Source: Papilionanthe hookeriana x Papilionanthe teres (taxonomy: Eukaryota; Streptophyta; Magnoliopsida; Asparagales; Orchidaceae). From it: DNA of 64,000 nucleotides. Within the stretch, counting starts at the first letter, position 1; each line of letters starts with the position of its first letter. The notes below the pieces were generated by a model. That model made no database searches, had not been told where the DNA came from, and worked only from the letters and a program-made list of their open reading frames with translations. The stretch covers positions 109,469,943 to 109,533,942 of the forward strand of contig CM040429.1 of the NCBI GenBank assembly GCA_022702705.1, given 5' to 3'. Of the stretch, positions 12,574 to 22,700 are shown piece after piece. The translations under genes and the position numbers were made by a program.

Positions 12574-14146
12574 ATGAAGACACCAGATTTTCAGCTACCA
12601 GAGCCCAAGAAGCCGAAGGAAGTCAATAAGAAAGATCATCCGAACTATTGCCCTTACCACCAGATGCTCGGACACAAGATAGAGGATTGCATCACTTTCA
12701 AGAGTTGGCTTGATGACAATCTCCAGAAAGGGAACATAACGAACCCAAAGGAATACATGAAGGAACCCCAAAAAGGAGGTTCCGTCAATGTTATCTTGAC
12801 GGATCCTAATGTTCTGATAGACCCTTACACGACCGATGATGGATGGAGTACTGTCTGGACAAAGTCTTCAAAGAAAATTTTGGATCACATCCAGACCACT
12901 TTGGTACACGCTTCAACTCAGAGTTTGAAACCTATCGATCTGGCACTATCACTTGCGATTGAAGAACCGCCCCAGGAGGAGGAGAAGATCGTAGAAGAGA
13001 AGAAGACTCAGACTCCAAAGGGTAGACTAGGGGCTGCTTATCCTAGGATGGTTGTTTCCGATTCGGGGGAGAAATCCCTCGAACTCCTGACTCTCTATGA
13101 TTATCTGCTCGCTCCGGCGGGATCTTATAATGATAAGGGTTATGGCGTTGGCTACGTTTTCGATCGTTTCTAACGATTATGTAACTAGCGACAACCGGCT
13201 TAATCCGGATCTCGATTCCAATACAAATAACGATTCTCAAATCATACATAACCTCGATGACCACGACGAAGAAGATGTTCACAAAGGAGGCTACGAAAGC
13301 TCGACAAGCAACGAGTCCATTTGTGAATTCCGAGGAGCTCCGATCACGATAGAATTAGAACCATCAGACACCGAAGCAACTTCAGAAGAGCCAGTTGTTC
13401 TGATTCAAGAGGAGACACCGGTAAATTTAGAAGAGATAATAGAGGTCAATCTAAGAAGCAAAAAATTTCTACCCCCGATAATGGGTCCAAAGGATAATGG
13501 AAAGCAGGTAGTTGCTCAGGAAGAGTCAACCCCAGCAGTGGAATTGCCCATTCAGGAAGAAACTAAGGAACATGGTAATAAAGTGGACTACAACGTGCTA
13601 GCCCATCTTAGGAAGCTACCAGCCAAACTAAGCATATACGATGCTCTGATCGTGTCAAAGGAGATGAGGGAGGCTCTGATCAAGGCTTTACTTGATCCAG
13701 AGATTTGTTTAGCTCAAATGGCCGGTAATTCCTTGGACGAGGTTTGTTTGTTAAGAGAACAGCGAGGTGTTACCTTCACGGACAATGATTTACTACTCGG
13801 AACGGCTGATCACAACCGACCGTTATACATTTCAGTCACTATTGGAAAGTTTACGCTCTCCAGAGTGTTGGTTGATTCAGGAGCATCAATCAACATAATG
13901 AATCTTCGGACGCTAGCATTATTGGAAATTGATGCTCGCAAGCTTGAAGCAGACAAGATGCTATTAAGAGGCTTCATTCAAAAAGGAGAAAGAGCTCTTG
14001 GATCGATAACACTACTAATGAAGATCGGTGATTTAGCAAAGACAACCGCAAAATTCCACATAATTTATTCTGAGACATCGTTCAACGCTCTACTGGGTCG
14101 GCCATGGATCCATGAAAACTGGATGGTACCGTCGTCTCTGCACTAG
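12574..14146 (+). pseudogene. pro: Zinc-knuckle-like motif and aspartic protease of element A (broken)
   Basis: The segment 12574-13173 carries a Cys/His motif (YCPYHQMLGHKIEDC, about 12643-12690) typical of the Gag-protease junction in Tat elements. The frame shifts between about 13100 and 13175 and continues to 14146. The retropepsin motif LVDSGASINIM lies near 13869-13900, and the second conserved element (ALLGRPWIH) near 14090. The protease would cut the polyprotein. The active-site DSG is intact, but the frameshift and the stop at 14144 prevent a full Gag-Pol product. An acidic linker of about 150 residues separates the knuckle from the protease. Confidence 0.85.
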
Positions 14147-15184
14147 TGCATAAAGTATTACGAAAGAGGGGAACAGTGCATCAAAGGTGATTTGCAACCA
14201 TTCTCCGTGCATGAAATTGGAATTCATGAAGATGCAGCCTACTAAGCGCCTCCGAAGAAAACAATCTTTTCCAGAAATACCATACTAAATGAAGCAAAAG
14301 AAATTCGAGATGATGAAGAACCTGAAGTTCTAGTCCAACAGTTACTCACCACTCCCTTACGGCGAGATGGTGAAGATTTCTCCAGAACTCGCACCCGAGG
14401 TCGAGACTGGGAACGAGGACGTGGAAGAAACGTTGGAATAGTTGGACAGAAGAAACCGGTCATCGATGTTGATTGGGAGAACAGTTCCAAAGAAGAAGAA
14501 GAAATTGAGAAAGAAGCAGCGACAATAAGTCAGAAGGAACCACAATTCAAGATTTCTCTTGAAGATGAAAAGAATGAAGAATATAAATTAATGTACGAGA
14601 AGATTAACCATTATGTACATACTATGACCTTGACCCCGATCTATTCTAATAAGATCGAGGGTATGGTGGTCAAGGAAGTGCATGATGGTGGTGCTAAGCC
14701 AATCAAGTTCTACCGTGGTGCTTCTTCTTCCAAAACTGAAAGAGATGTACAATTTGAAGATGTTACTTCTTCCGAATTAAAAGAACTACCTTTTGAGTGG
14801 TACTCTCCCTGTATTCAAAATTTAATTCAACATGGAGTCTTACCTCGACGATGGACAAAAGGTCAATCACACCATTTTGAAAAATTATGGAATAATGCCA
14901 GTCGACCTCCCAATTCAAAACATGGTCTCAGATTCGGCACAGTAGGATCAGTTGATGATACGGTATTTTGCTTGGTTATCACTTGCGAACCTAATAAAGA
15001 CTGCTTGGAAGCTTCAGAAGATCTTGAAGAGCTGCAAATCGGAGATGCTCCGCCAGAATTCGAAGAAGAAATCAAATCTACAATAGACGAGTTAATGGAA
15101 GTTAACTTAGGTACTAGCGAAGAGCCTAGGCCGACCTTTGTTAGCTCCTTACTCAATAAAGAAGACTCTGAAGACATAAACAAG
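14147..15184 (+). pseudogene. Linker between protease and RT of element A (broken)
   Basis: The same frame as protease continues with stops near 14144 and 14243, then is open from 14591 to 15325. It holds an arginine/glycine-rich stretch at about 14360-14440, an acidic stretch at 14480-14540, and a conserved Tat pre-RT block from about 14740. I know of no enzymatic role for this segment. It leads directly into RT. Confidence 0.65.
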
Positions 15185-16100
15185 CTATTAATGGAATTCA
15201 AGGACTGTTTTGCTTGGAGTTACGACGAAATGCCAGGATTAGCTCCAGAAGTCGCAGTTCACAGGCTAGGAGTAGATCCTACTTCCGTTCCAGTCAGACA
15301 AGCTCCAAGAAGAATGCATCTATAGATTGAACAACAAGTTATAGCTGATGTTCAGAAGCTAATAGACGCTAAATTTGTCCGTGAAGAACAATACCTAACT
15401 TGATTAGCCAACGTGGTACCAGTCAGAAAGAAGAATGGTCAGATCAGAATCTGCGTAGACTTCAGAGATTTAAATAAAGCATGTCTAAAGGATGAATTCC
15501 CGTTACCAATTCCAGAATTGATGATCAACATCGCTTCAACACATGAAATCTTCTCTTTCATGGTTGGATCATCAGGTTACAACCAGATAAAGATGGCACC
15601 AGAAGATGAAAAGCTCACGGCATTCAGAATGCCGATCGGAGTGTATTGCTACATAGTAATGCCATTCAGACTAAAGAACGCAAGAGCAACATACCAAAGA
15701 GTGATGACGAAGATTTTTGATGATCTCATTCACAACCAAGTCGAGTGCTATGTGGATGATGTGGTCATCAAAAGTAAACTGAAGGAAGATCACCTGTATG
15801 ATTTGTGAATTGTTTTCGAGCGACTAAGACAATTTAACCTTAAGATGAATCCCTTAAAATGTGCCTTCGGCGTCACCTCCGGGAAATTCTTAGGATTTGT
15901 TGTCCGACATCGCGAGATTGAAATCGATCCGGAGAAGATTAAAGCTATTTTAGAAATGCCTCCTCCCAAAACTTTGAAACAACTACGATACTTTCAAGGG
16001 AAGTTGGCATATCTTCGACGCTTTATCTCAAACTTGTCAGGTAGGTGTCAGCCCTTCTCGACATTAGTTAAAAAGGACACCAAATTTGTTTGGGATGAGA
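15185..16100 (+). pseudogene. pol: Reverse transcriptase of element A (inactive)
   Basis: RT blocks are visible in order: FAWSYDEMPGL at the N-terminus (about 15210), VPVRKKNGQIRICVDFRDLN (from 15416), motif A near 15555-15580, the PFRLKNARATYQR block (about 15660) and the YVDD active site (about 15750). Stops occur at 15323, 15402 and 15806, all in one frame. Motif A reads FMVGSSGYNQI where the family has Asp, so one catalytic metal-binding aspartate is replaced by valine. The family glycines in the LKN-G-TYQR block are changed to arginine as well. This copy cannot encode a working RT. Confidence 0.9.
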
Positions 16101-16660
16101 AATGTCAGCGGGCTTTCAAGGACGTTAAGCAATATTTAATGAAACCTCCTGTCTTAGCAGCCCCAGTCTCAGGTAGACCGTTGATACTTTATACCACGGC
16201 TTTAGACGATTCTCTCGGAGCCCTGCTAGCCCAAGTCAATGACGAGGGAAAAGAAAGCGCCCTCTACTACCTAAGCCGTCATCTAATCCCGACGGAAGTA
16301 AAGTATCCTCCGATTGAGAAGCATTGTTTGGCCCTGATCTTCGCCGCACAAAAGCTCAGGCATTACATGCTTTCTCATAAGGTCAACCTTATTTCGAGAG
16401 TTAATCCATTGCAATACTTGATGACTCGACCGACGCTTTCTGGCAGACTTGCCAGGTGGTCGATGATACTATTGCAATTCGACATAACTTTCGTTCCTCT
16501 TCGCGCCGTAAAGAGACAAGTCCTAGCAGACTTACTCGCAGCACACCCTTTACCGGAAGATTCGCCTCTCGATGAAGATTTGCCTGACGAGCAGATAATG
16601 AGCCTAGAAGACCTTGATGATCGACGTTGGGAACTATACTTCGACGGTGCGTCCTCAGCA
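16101..16660 (+). pseudogene. RNase H (retroviral-type, connection domain) of element A
   Basis: This continues the RT frame without a stop until 16663. It shows the block PPVLAAPVSGRPLILYTTAL, then ALYYLSRHL, IEKHCLALIFAAQKLRHYM and a C-terminal NPLQYLMTRP...RLARW. In dual-RNase-H plant elements this domain tends to become a structural connection domain while the next one does the catalysis. I infer the same here. A region rich in Asp, Glu and Pro at 16550-16620 links it to the second RNase H. Confidence 0.8.
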
Positions 16661-17131
16661 TAGAAGGACAAAGAAGTGCAAACGATAGTGCCCGGTAAGG
16701 CAGGAATTGGACTAATCTTTATAACACCGGAGCGTGGGATGTTAAGATACTCCTACCACTTAACAGAACCGTGTACAAACAACGAGACAGAATACGAAGC
16801 CCTCATAACCGGATTGGAATTAACCATTCAGATGGGAGTAACGAACATCAACATCTATGGAGATTCTCAGTTGATCATTCAACAGGTCGCCGGACAGTAC
16901 AGAATTTTAAAGCCAAGAAAAGAGCAGTACTTTCAGTATGCCATGCAGTTGTTGAAACAAATTTCGAATGTAACGATCTACAAGATTCCCAGGAAAGAAA
17001 ATGCTCTCGTCGATGCGTTAGCCCGCCTTGCAAAGGAATTTGCCTGCTTGCAGGATGATTCAGTTGAAGTGGACGACAGGTCCTATCACAGCTCGACATG
17101 GATACAATACATAAATCAGAAAGAAAATTAG
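16628..17131 (+). pseudogene. Second, archaeal-type RNase H of element A
   Basis: Starting with ELYFDGASSA (about 16630-16660), this domain has all four expected acidic positions: Asp in YFDGA, Glu in NETEYEAL, Asp in YGDSQLII and Asp in ALVDALARLA. One stop interrupts it at 16661. An archaeal-type RNase H after the normal one is a defining trait of the Tat/Ogre lineage. It degrades the RNA strand of the RNA-DNA hybrid during reverse transcription. The frame ends at 17131, inside the start of the integrase frame, so a frameshift lies between about 17098 and 17131. Confidence 0.88.
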
Positions 17132-18423
17132 AAGAAACAATTGCAGCAGTGACAGAAAATACAGAAGATTGGCGGCAGCCATTAATAGACTACTTGCAGA
17201 CAGGAAACCTGCCTGACGATAAGTCGTTAGCCCATCAAATCAAGAAAAGAACTCTGTCTTACGCATTAATAAACAATACATTATACATAAGGCCTTTTGA
17301 TCAGATGTAGCTAAGATGCCTGAGCGGGTCCGAGGCTCGTGAAATCGTTAAAGAAGTACATTCAGGACATTGTGGCGCTCATCAGTCGGGTCCGAAAATG
17401 AAATTGAAGATTAAAAGACTAGGGTACTACTTGCCCACAATGATGACCGACTGTATGAAAGTTGCCAAAGCCTGTCACCAGTGGCAAGTGCACGGAGTAG
17501 TTCTACACCAACCTCCAACTGTGCTACATCCAACAATCGCGTCGTGGCCATTTGAGTGTTGGGGCATAGATATAGTGGGTCCGATAGAACCGCCTTCTTC
17601 AAGAGGACATTGGTTCATTCTTGCAGCTACAGACTACTTTTCTAAATGGGCAGAAGCTATACCACTCAGAGAAGTGAAGGCACACCACGAGCTACAGTTT
17701 TTCAAGAACCAAGTTGTCTACCGTTTTGGGGTACCACGCAGGATCATTTTAGATAATGGGTCTGCATTCAAAACTACAAAGATCAACAATTTTGTCAGAA
17801 GACACGGGATTGATTGGCTATATTCAACGACTTACTACCCAAGAGCAAACGACTTGGCTAAGGCTTTTAATAAAACTCTCATTCAAATTTTAAAGAAAAC
17901 TTTAGACGACAACAAGAGAAATTGGCACGAGAAGTTGTTAGAAGCCTTTTGGGCCTATAGAATGACTTTTAGGACTCCTACTCAATCTACGCCTTACGCT
18001 TTAGTGTACGGGTCCGAGGCCATCTTGCCCCTGGAAGTTCAGCTTCCGTCGCTCCGAATTACAGTTGCAGAAAAGAACACTACAAAAGAAAATGCCAGAC
18101 TACGACTGGAAGAATTGGAAAGCTTGGAAGGGAAAAGACTTTCCGCGCAGCAGAATTTGGAACTGTATCAAGCCAAGATGATCCAGGCCCATGATAAATT
18201 ACTCCATCCCAGAACATTCAAAGTCGGTGACTTGGTTTTGGTTCTCAGAAGACCTATTCTTGCACATCGCAAGATAGGTGGTAAAATTTAACCAACATGG
18301 GAAGGGCCGTTCTTTGTCGAGACAGTCTACTCAGGAGGTTCCTACCAACTGGTGAATTGCCGTGGAGAACGACCCATGCTTCCAATCAATGGACGGTATT
18401 TAAAGAATTATTACGCAACCTGA
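17098..18423 (+). pseudogene. Integrase of element A (inactive)
   Basis: It lies one frame over from RNase H, with stops at 17308 and 18289. The N-terminal zinc-binding region (about 17355-17495) has its histidines, but the last CxxC reads CHQW, so one Cys is lost. The catalytic core shows Asp in CWGIDIVGP (about 17565) and Asp in ILDNGSAF (about 17750). The third acidic residue is replaced by Lys (NDLAKAFNK, about 17850), which breaks the DDE triad. The C-terminal beta-rich domain (WEGPFFV...GGSYQLVN) ends at the TGA at 18421. It would insert the cDNA into the genome; this copy cannot. Confidence 0.9.
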
Positions 18424-18728
18424 TGTTTCGAAGGGTGGCCTCTAAAGTAGAATCTTATCCCTAGAAACACGGGTGAAGTAATCACTTTGTGACTGGGTCC
18501 AAACCCAAAACAAAATAAAATGGATGATAAAAAAAATCTCATCAACAAAAATGTTAAAAAGAAAACATGGGAAATCGTAATAATAAAATGTCAATCTTTC
18601 CTTTTAAATCCATTCATTCATGATATTTTCACATCTCTTCCTACATCCTTTAAATTTAAAAGAAGTGAATAAGAATTTTTTTAAGTGTTTTTTTCTTATT
18701 GTTCTTATTCTTATAACAGCCCCTGATC

Positions 18729-18748
18729 ATTTCCTTGTTTTTTCGCAG
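18729..18748 (+). promoter_or_regulatory. Putative splice acceptor before AlkB-like ORF of element A
   Basis: A T-rich tract ends in cgcag at 18744-18748, four bases before the ATG at 18753. The matching place in elements B and D also ends in an AG 3-5 bases before the start position. This suggests that the 3' ORF is made from a spliced RNA. No donor was identified. Confidence 0.5.
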
Positions 18749-18752
18749 GGAA

Positions 18753-20210
18753 ATGTCGAACGTGCGGTTGGTTCTAAACATTAGAATGGCGTGATTCTAG
18801 CACTTGATAAAAAGAGGGTGAGGGATGGAGCAGTGATAGAGATTGACTCAGACTTCATACCAGCCAGCTTACAATACGAAGAAAATGATTGGATCCTAGT
18901 TGATCGAGAAGAACTTCACGACCGGACAGTGATGAAAATGGGTGGCCCGAGCCACCAATCCAGCAGCAAGAAAAGAAAAGCAAACGCCGCTCATACAACC
19001 GGAGAAGATAAGAAAGTTAAGTCCGTGGTTGCCACAGCAGAGGGTAGGCTTGTCAGCACCGCGCCCGTAGAAATTCAAGGGATAAGGAGAGCTACTCTCA
19101 CTGCTACCGAGCAAAGAAATAAGAATCGTCGCATTCGCAAAATGTTGACCAAGTTAGCAGAAGATCAACATAAACAGACCGTGGATACCGTTAGTGCAAA
19201 TGCTCCAAGGAGACCGGTTCGTCAGGAATCAGAAAGAAGAAAGTCAACTCCAAGAAAGTCGGAATAGATAAAATAAATACCAAGAAAAGCAGAAATAGAG
19301 TCAGTACCTCGACGCCGAGCAGATGTACTTGATCCGAAGAGTCTTGTTGCAAAAGCAACTCCGGAGGATGTCCCTACAGAGACTATCCCCGAGGAGCCGA
19401 GACATAAAGAAGAACGTGCTGGGGTTGATCGATACATCCTGCAGTATGTTACTAGACACCGAGGACTTCAGATAATCCCGGAATACGAGCTAGAGAAAAT
19501 GAAACTAGTTGAGAAGAAAACCTTTGAATACTTTGAAAGAATTGGAGACAAGAGGGTCAACATCTTGGAAGGCCTCGAGCTGCATACAGATGTATTCTCG
19601 GATTATGAGCAACAACAAATTGTAGACTGCATCCTCGAATTACAGAAAATGGGCCGAGTTGGCCGCCTGAGAGAAAAGACCTATTCAGAACCCCGAAGAT
19701 GGATGCCAGGAAAAGGAAGAGTTACAATCCAACGCGGATGTTGCTACAATTTTGCTATAGACAGAAATGGAAATCCACCAGGGATACTCCGTCGCAGTGA
19801 GGTGGATCCGATGCCAAGAATCATTAAGAGAATGGTAAAAAGGATAATAACATGGAGGGTATTGCTCGCGATTGCATACCCAACATACTTGCATTATTAA
19901 CATCTACAAGGAAGGCAACTGCATACCTCCACATATAGACCATCATGACTTTGTTAGACCCTTCTGCACAGTGTCATTCGTCAACCAGTGCAACATCATG
20001 TTCGGATCTAACCTCCGGAATGCAGGCCCCAGAGAGTTCCGAGGGACAGTGGAGATACCACTATCGGTAGGTTCCGTCCTGGTGTTAAAAGGAAACGGAG
20101 TAGACGTTGCGAAGCATTGCATTCCAGGAGTGCCTGTGGAGCGGATCTCAGTTACTTTTAGAAGAATGGACGACAGAAAAATTCCTTACCACTTTCAGCC
20201 AGATCCATAA
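18753..20210 (+). pseudogene. AlkB/ALKBH9-like 2OG-Fe(II) dioxygenase ORF of element A (broken)
   Basis: The ORF opens at ATG 18753, shifts frame near 18785, runs with stops at 19265 and 19274, and shifts again near 19870 before ending at 20210. The first ~170 codons are charged and low in complexity, with a basic stretch near 19097-19156. The AlkB domain starts at about 19555 (NILEGLELHTDVFS). It contains the GKGRVTIQ and GCCYNF blocks, and then the catalytic signature: His 19932-19934 and Asp 19938-19940 (HID), distal His 20115-20117, and an RX5R motif at 20142-20162. These residues bind Fe(II) and 2-oxoglutarate in AlkB enzymes. The best match I recognise is plant ALKBH9-type RNA m6A demethylase. 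The position after integrase matches elements B and D. It could instead be called generically as an AlkB homologue, but the fold is not in doubt. Confidence 0.9.
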
Positions 20211-20865
20211 TTGGAGAGTCTCCGGCCCTACGAGCTGTAAGTTACATGGGAAATAGCAAACCTCCAATACACATCCATGCGGCATTCCTGCCAAGGATGG
20301 CTTGGAAGGTGATGTTATTGCCCATGTTTCTTACTATTCAGACATGGATTTTTGACAGACGCTTGTGGATGGATCACCAAGAATCTTACACAATCCGTTT
20401 TGGATTTACATGGATTGTATGAGACATAAAATTTCCGAGGAAAATGTCATCACGATTAGATCAAGTTGTATGATGTATTTTCAGCAAGTTGGAATGAAAA
20501 CGACTACGTCATATTTTGCCTTCACCTCTTTTTGTGCAAATTGACTGGGAAACGCCATTAGAGTTAGATGAACTTTGAACGAAGAACAGAAAGGAAAAGA
20601 AAATAAATGAGAACTTTTCCTAAAAATTTGAATATTAAAATGAACATCAAATTCACATGAACACTAAATAAACAACAAAAAATAAAATGGGATCGTTAAA
20701 GAACAAACAAAATAAATCTAAATCTCAAATTGAATTCCGATCTAAATCCTCTGATTTGAACCTTTCAGTTCTCTTTTCTCTGTGTTTTAGAGGATCGACA
20801 AGTTCTGTTGACATGGAGCCACGAACTTTGTTTGATTTGGTTCTGATGGCATGAGACCGGGTCCC
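20211..20865 (+). other. 3' untranslated spacer of element A
   Basis: About 650 bp lie between the AlkB-like stop and the tandem array. I see no gene. The first ~250 bp are fairly GC-balanced and the rest becomes A-rich. Confidence 0.6.
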
Positions 20866-22300
20866 TCTTCATACAGATAAATCTTCGAGACTGGTACCAA
20901 ATTCCAATTCTCTTCCTTCGAGGTCGGTACCAAATTTTGACTCTCTTTCCGAGATCAATACCTAAATTTCGATTCTCTTTCGAGGTTGATACCAAATTTC
21001 AATCCTCTCTTACGAGGTTGGTACCAAATTCCAGATCTCTTCCTTCAAGGTCGGTACCAAATTCTGACTCTCATTCGAATTGATACCTAAATTTCAATTC
21101 TAAATTTTCGAGACTGGTACCAAATTCCAGTTCTCTTCCTTCGAGGTCGGTACCAAATTCCGACTCTCTTTCGAATTGATACCTAAATTTCAATTCTAAA
21201 TTCCTAAAACTGATACCAAATTCCAGTTCTCTTCCTTCGAGGTCGGTACCAAATTCCGACTCTCATTCGAATTGATACCAAAATTTCAATTCTAAATTTC
21301 GAGACTGGTACCAAATTCCAGTTCTCTTCCTTCGAGGTCGGTACCAAATTCCGACTCTCTTTCGAATTGATACCAAAATTTCAATTCTAAATTCCAAGAC
21401 TGGTACCAAATTCCAATTCTCTTCCTTCGACGTCGGTACCAAATTCCGACTCTCTTTCGAAATGATACCTAAATTTCAATTCTAAATTTTCGAGACTGGT
21501 ACCAAATTCCAGTTCTCTTCCTTTCGAGGTCGGTACCAAATTCTGACTCTCTTTCGAATTGATACCTAAATTTCAATTCTAAATTCCCGAGACTGGTACC
21601 AAATTACAGTTCTCTTCCTTTCGAGGTCGGTACCAAATTCCGAATCTCATTTAAATTGATACCTAAATTTCAATTCTAAATTCCGAGACAGGTACTAAAT
21701 TCCAGTTCTCTTCCTTCGAGGTCGGTACCAAATTCCAACTCTCTTTCGAATTGATACCTAAATTTCAATTCTAAATTTCCGAGACTGGTACCAAATTCCA
21801 GTTCTCTTCCTTCGAGGTCGGTACCAAATTCCGACTCTCTTTCGAATTGATACCTAAATTTCAATTCTAAATTTCCGAGACTGGTACCAAATTCTAGTTT
21901 TCTTCCTTTGGAGGTCGGTACCAAATTCCGACTCTCATTCGAATTGATACCTAAATTTCAATTCTAAATTTCCGAGACTAGTACCAAATTCCAGTTCTCT
22001 TCCTTTGAAGTCGGTACTAAATTCCGACACTCCTTCCGAAATTGATACCAAATTTCAATTCTCTCTTTCGAGACTGGAACCAAATTCCATTTCTCTCCTT
22101 TCAAGGTCGGTACCAAATTCCGACTCTCTTTCTGAGATCGATACCTAAATTTCGATTCACTTTCAGGTTTGATACTTAAATTTCAAATCTCACTCTCTCG
22201 GGATCAGTACCTAAATTCTGATTCTCATCCTTTTTCCGTCGATACTTAAATTATGATTCTCACTCCGAGGCTAGTACCTAAATTCCATTTCTCTTCGCAA
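20866..22300 (+). repeat. ~95-bp tandem array in 3' UTR of element A
   Basis: About 14 units of roughly 95 bp repeat the phrases gagactggtaccaaattcc, gaggtcggtaccaaattc and gaattgatacctaaatttc. Each unit is itself made of related ~30-45-bp subrepeats that share ggtaccaaatt. Outer units are more diverged than central ones, as expected for an array homogenised from the inside. Tat/Ogre elements are known for hypervariable 3' UTR tandem repeats that can seed satellite DNA. The minus-strand ORFs 20765-20995 and 21676-21924 are repeat translations. Confidence 0.92.
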
Positions 22301-22656
22301 TCCCTAGGTTGAAACCTAGGTTTCAATTCTCATTTCAAATCCAAATTTCAAATTCAAAATTTCCTTAAATTGATTTTAAATTAAAACTTCAATCAAAATT
22401 GAAACTCAGAACAAATCGAAATCTAAACTCACACATTGAAACTTGAAATTTAAAAGTAAAATGAAATCTAAATCGAATTTCCAAGATCTTGTGATTTGGA
22501 GTTCACCTCCTTTCCATTCCCCAGCGAGAGTTCAGGAATCTCCAGTCTTAGAAATATACCTAATACTCCCCAGTGGAAATTCTTCTACTTCGTCCTAAGT
22601 TTGTCACTTGGACATCTATGTTGGTTTTGTTGAACTCTTCGGTCAACGCCAATACG

Positions 22657-22683
22657 TGTGGTGTGCTTGGTTAGCACACCACA
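22657..22683 (+). other. Perfect hairpin just before the PPT of element A
   Basis: A 10-bp perfect stem (tgtggtgtgc / gcacaccaca) encloses a 7-base loop (ttggtta). It follows a block (ggtcaacgccaata, 22641-22654) that is shared with element D, where a different stem sits at the same place. Confidence 0.7.
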
Positions 22684-22685
22684 TC

Positions 22686-22700
22686 TATTGGGGGTCCATT
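22686..22700 (+). other. Polypurine tract region of element A
   Basis: The sequence tattgggggtccatt directly abuts the 3' LTR. It is not a pure purine run, but a near-identical block (attgagggcccttt) abuts the LTR of element D. I therefore take it as the plus-strand primer site of this family. Confidence 0.65.

Noticed and set aside
18753..20210. A host ALKBH9 gene trapped between transposons
   Set aside because: The same ORF occurs after integrase in three separate elements, within element A's LTR-bounded internal region, and with no introns across the domain.
20866..22300. CRISPR-like regular repeats
   Set aside because: The units are contiguous tandem repeats without unique spacers, in plant DNA.
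22660..22684. Intrinsic-type terminator at the hairpin before the PPT
   Set aside because: Bacterial-type termination does not apply here and no T-run follows; the PPT context explains its place better.
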